Assembly (NCBI GenBank): GCA_910587785.1
Contig: CAJUOA010000046.1
Span: forward strand, 1-23,868
DNA length: 23,868 bases
Reading direction: 5' to 3'
Source of the DNA: an uncultured Oscillospiraceae bacterium
Lineage (GTDB): Bacteria; Bacillota; Clostridia; Oscillospirales; Oscillospiraceae
Shown piece after piece: positions 22,177 through 23,868 of the stretch. The notes under the pieces are model-generated. The model ran no database searches, was not told the origin of the DNA, and was given only the letters and a program-made list of their open reading frames with translations. Each line of letters opens with the position of its first letter. Position 1 is the first letter of the stretch. Made by a program: the position numbers and the translations under genes.

Positions 22177-22770
22177 TTACTCTTGGAGCAGGTACAGCTC
22201 CACAAGCAGTTCCTCGATCTCGCTGCGTATCTTTTTGTCCTCCGCCTGGAAAAACCGGCCCTGGAGCAGCAGTTCCTCATAGGCGCACTGCTCGCCGGGG
22301 TAATACTCGTCGTGGTACGGGCCCTTATCGAATGGCCTCCGGCGGCTCCGGCGCGCCGCCAGCAGCTTTGCCAGGGCCTCGGGGTTCCGCTCGGCGCGGA
22401 GGTAAGTGAGGTAGTCATCCAGAATGTAATGGGGCCGTTTCTCCCGGTTCAGCTGGTATGCCTCCATGCCCCAGGCGTCCCACATCTCCGCCGCCTCCCG
22501 TTCTTGAAACAGGAGAGCCATCATTTTCAGATTCAGCAGCTTGATGAGGTCTGAAATATCGACCCGGCGGGGCCAGCCAGGCTTTGTCCAGGCCTGCCGC
22601 TCGTAGGACACGCTTTCTGTCTGCAGAACATACTGCTCGTAGAGCGTAAGCGGATGCTCTTTGGCGATGTCGCACAAGTAGCACATGATCCTGCCGCTGC
22701 GGACGTCCGGATTCGGCGTTTCGGCCAACGATGCCAGCAGTGCGGCGTTCTTTTCCTGCCAGGTGCTCAT
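22177..22770 (-). CDS. Soluble protein of unknown function, first gene of the Hsp70/J operon
   Basis: The protein has 197 residues. ATG 22770 has GAGGAGG 7 nt upstream. I do not recognise the family. It appears soluble and mostly helical, with CYLCDIAKEHPLTLYEQYVL near the N-terminus, VDISDLIKLLNLKMMALLFQ in the middle, a basic ARRSRRRPFDKG segment near 145, and an acidic helical end (SEIEELLVELYLLQE). There is no membrane segment or signal peptide. It is the first gene after the promoter at 22803-22831 and 40 bp ahead of the Hsp70 gene, so it is probably part of the same system as a client adaptor or exchange factor. It does not look like GrpE by eye. Function is open. Confidence 0.8.
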   Translation of the reverse strand: MSTWQEKNAALLASLAETPNPDVRSGRIMCYLCDIAKEHPLTLYEQYVLQTESVSYERQAWTKPGWPRRVDISDLIKLLNLKMMALLFQEREAAEMWDAWGMEAYQLNREKRPHYILDDYLTYLRAERNPEALAKLLAARRSRRRPFDKGPYHDEYYPGEQCAYEELLLQGRFFQAEDKKIRSEIEELLVELYLLQE

Positions 22771-22802
22771 AGGGTGATCCTCCTCAGAAAAAAGCTGGCT
22801 TC

Positions 22803-22831
22803 ATTATAATCCGTCAACAGGGTTTCGGCAA
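22803..22831 (-). promoter_or_regulatory. Sigma-A promoter of the Hsp70/J operon
   Basis: On the minus strand TTGCCG (22826-22831), a 17-bp spacer and a perfect TATAAT (22803-22808) lie about 30 bp before the start codon at 22770. No CIRCE-type heat-shock inverted repeat was seen beside it, so heat control by HrcA is not suggested. Confidence 0.75.
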
Positions 22832-22924
22832 TCCTGTTTTTGATGGGCTCTGGAAATCCTATGTGAAATATGATACAATTCATTCTGATGGGCTAAGCAT
22901 TCCAAACGTGATTATCTTATAGGC

Positions 22925-23677
22925 TTATGAATGGTATAATTCTATCAATCGGCTCTGCAATTCCAGCCCTTGCCTGTAATATTCCAATAGTTGCGCCGCG
23001 CTATATTCCTGCTTAATATTCTGATCGGAGTAGTTGTTTGCGCTTGCGGGATCTATCCCAGTCCACCAGCGACATTCTTCAAAATTATTGCTGCAATAAT
23101 TCGTTTCAAAGAAACCGCCGCCAAAAACAGATACCTCGTTCCCGTCTACCAGAGACTCCGCTGTTATTTCAATCAAGACAGACACATCATAGCGGTCTTT
23201 TGCGTCCGCATCTGCTGTATTTTCAAAAAGAGGTTCCCGCTTTATATCCCTCTTGCAGATTTGCAGGCGGACTGTTTTCAGAACATCCTCGTATTCTTTC
23301 TCCGCATATTGACTAACCGGAGCCAGCATCATGTTTTCTATGTAAGTGCTTTCGCTGATGTATTGATCGAAACCCACATGAAAGCAGTACATTCCACCAT
23401 CTTGATTTTCCAGTATCAAAACAGGGCCGACAGACTTCCAATAGTAGCGCATAAGTCCTGCGTTATCCGGCTCCCCGGTCATTTTCGGCAATATAGATAC
23501 TTCGTATCCCCAGCTTTCAATTTCACTCTGATAATTCGGAAGTTCCTCAATGATAGCTTGTATAATGGAATACTCTGTTTCTTGCTTTTTATATTGCCAA
23601 AGTAGAAGCGCAGCAATCAGCAGAAATATCGCCAATACAGGAAATATCCATTTTTTGTAGACGTTCTTCTCAATCAT
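22925..23677 (-). CDS. Membrane-anchored protein of unknown function
   Basis: The protein has 250 residues from ATG 23677, which has GAGGTGG 7 nt upstream. An in-frame ATG at 23743 would add a hydrophobic stretch (MACIVVLTLLTTA) but has no good ribosome site. Residues 1-9 are basic, 10-28 form one membrane helix (WIFPVLAIFLLIAALLLW), and the rest is an outer domain with a long acidic sequence. It contains a Cys/Trp-rich stretch near residue 195 (YCSNNFEECRWWTGIDPAS). No family was recognised. The gene is more AT-rich than the chaperone operon and is separated from it by the operon promoter, so it may have a different origin. Confidence 0.75.
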   Translation of the reverse strand: MIEKNVYKKWIFPVLAIFLLIAALLLWQYKKQETEYSIIQAIIEELPNYQSEIESWGYEVSILPKMTGEPDNAGLMRYYWKSVGPVLILENQDGGMYCFHVGFDQYISESTYIENMMLAPVSQYAEKEYEDVLKTVRLQICKRDIKREPLFENTADADAKDRYDVSVLIEITAESLVDGNEVSVFGGGFFETNYCSNNFEECRWWTGIDPASANNYSDQNIKQEYSAAQLLEYYRQGLELQSRLIELYHS

Positions 23678-23868
23678 AGGTTTTCCACCTCGTATCTTTG
23701 CAGTGGTCAACAGCGTCAATACCACAATACAGGCCATTAACATCAGCAGGCAATATACAAATTAAGATATTACTCATGTCCCGTACATCCGCCCTATAAT
23801 CTTCACACATCCATTATTAGACCTCTTGCGAAATTAAGCTAAGCGGTCAAAGTTGCAGATGCCAGCAA
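23678..23868. other. AT-rich flank, possible insertion-element edge
   Basis: No gene of useful size was found in these 191 bp. AGACCTCTTGCGAAATTAAG at 23819-23838 resembles ends I associate with some insertion sequences, but no inverted partner or transposase lies inside the window, so this is weak. Confidence 0.2.

Noticed and set aside
22771..22900. CIRCE-type heat-shock operator before the Hsp70 operon
   Set aside because: No TTAGCACTC-N9-GAGTGCTAA-like repeat is present.

Overview
The window looks like chromosome from a GC-rich gut Firmicute, probably a Clostridia/Oscillospiraceae-type bacterium. The reasons are strong AGGAGG-type ribosome sites, TTG/GTG starts, heavy use of stop-start overlaps (ATGA, TGATG), sigma/membrane-protein pairs of a kind common in that group, and XRE-type regulators. 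No rRNA, tRNA or CRISPR was seen. Taxonomy is inference from style, not from a marker gene. Almost every gene is on the minus strand, so transcription runs from high to low coordinates.

Region 1 (1-12734) is a dense array of five ECF-type sigma factor genes (3040-3567, 4510-5067, 6356-6838, 8632-9189, 12297-12734). Each is followed, usually with overlapping stop and start codons, by membrane-anchored or transporter genes. The first module carries small anchored proteins and two DUF4367-like proteins, one of them an in-frame chimera. The second has a short anti-sigma-like partner cut by an in-frame TAG. The third has a DUF4179-like protein. The fourth has two paralogous anchored proteins. The fifth drives an ABC exporter whose permease has an in-frame TAG and whose second permease is an internally deleted remnant. 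Several modules share a promoter-like block: an AT-rich GAAAA/TTTTT stretch, then CTGTGAGAAT-like, then CGTTA/TATAG-like sequence. The first sigma gene instead has a good sigma-A promoter overlapping an inverted-repeat operator.

Region 2 (12735-13871) holds a short plus-strand gene with GRAEG repeats, its promoter and terminator, a strong hairpin between convergent genes, and a two-gene minus-strand unit: a 36-residue membrane peptide and a membrane-anchored XRE regulator.

Region 3 (13872-22831) is a four-gene operon behind a clear sigma-A promoter: a 197-aa protein of unknown function, an HscC-like Hsp70 of 585 aa, and two tandem paralogous proteins of about 1,080 aa. Each of the two large proteins begins with a J-like domain carrying HPE instead of HPD. 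This is the best candidate for an under-described system: a dedicated Hsp70 with two very large J-like partners.

Region 4 (22832-23868) has one membrane-anchored protein of unknown function in a more AT-rich stretch, and a possible insertion-element edge.

A theme across the window is paralogous genes that share short, nearly identical DNA blocks (105, 66, 76 and 108 bp) next to chimeric, nonsense-bearing and internally deleted genes. This fits repeated local duplication and recombination.
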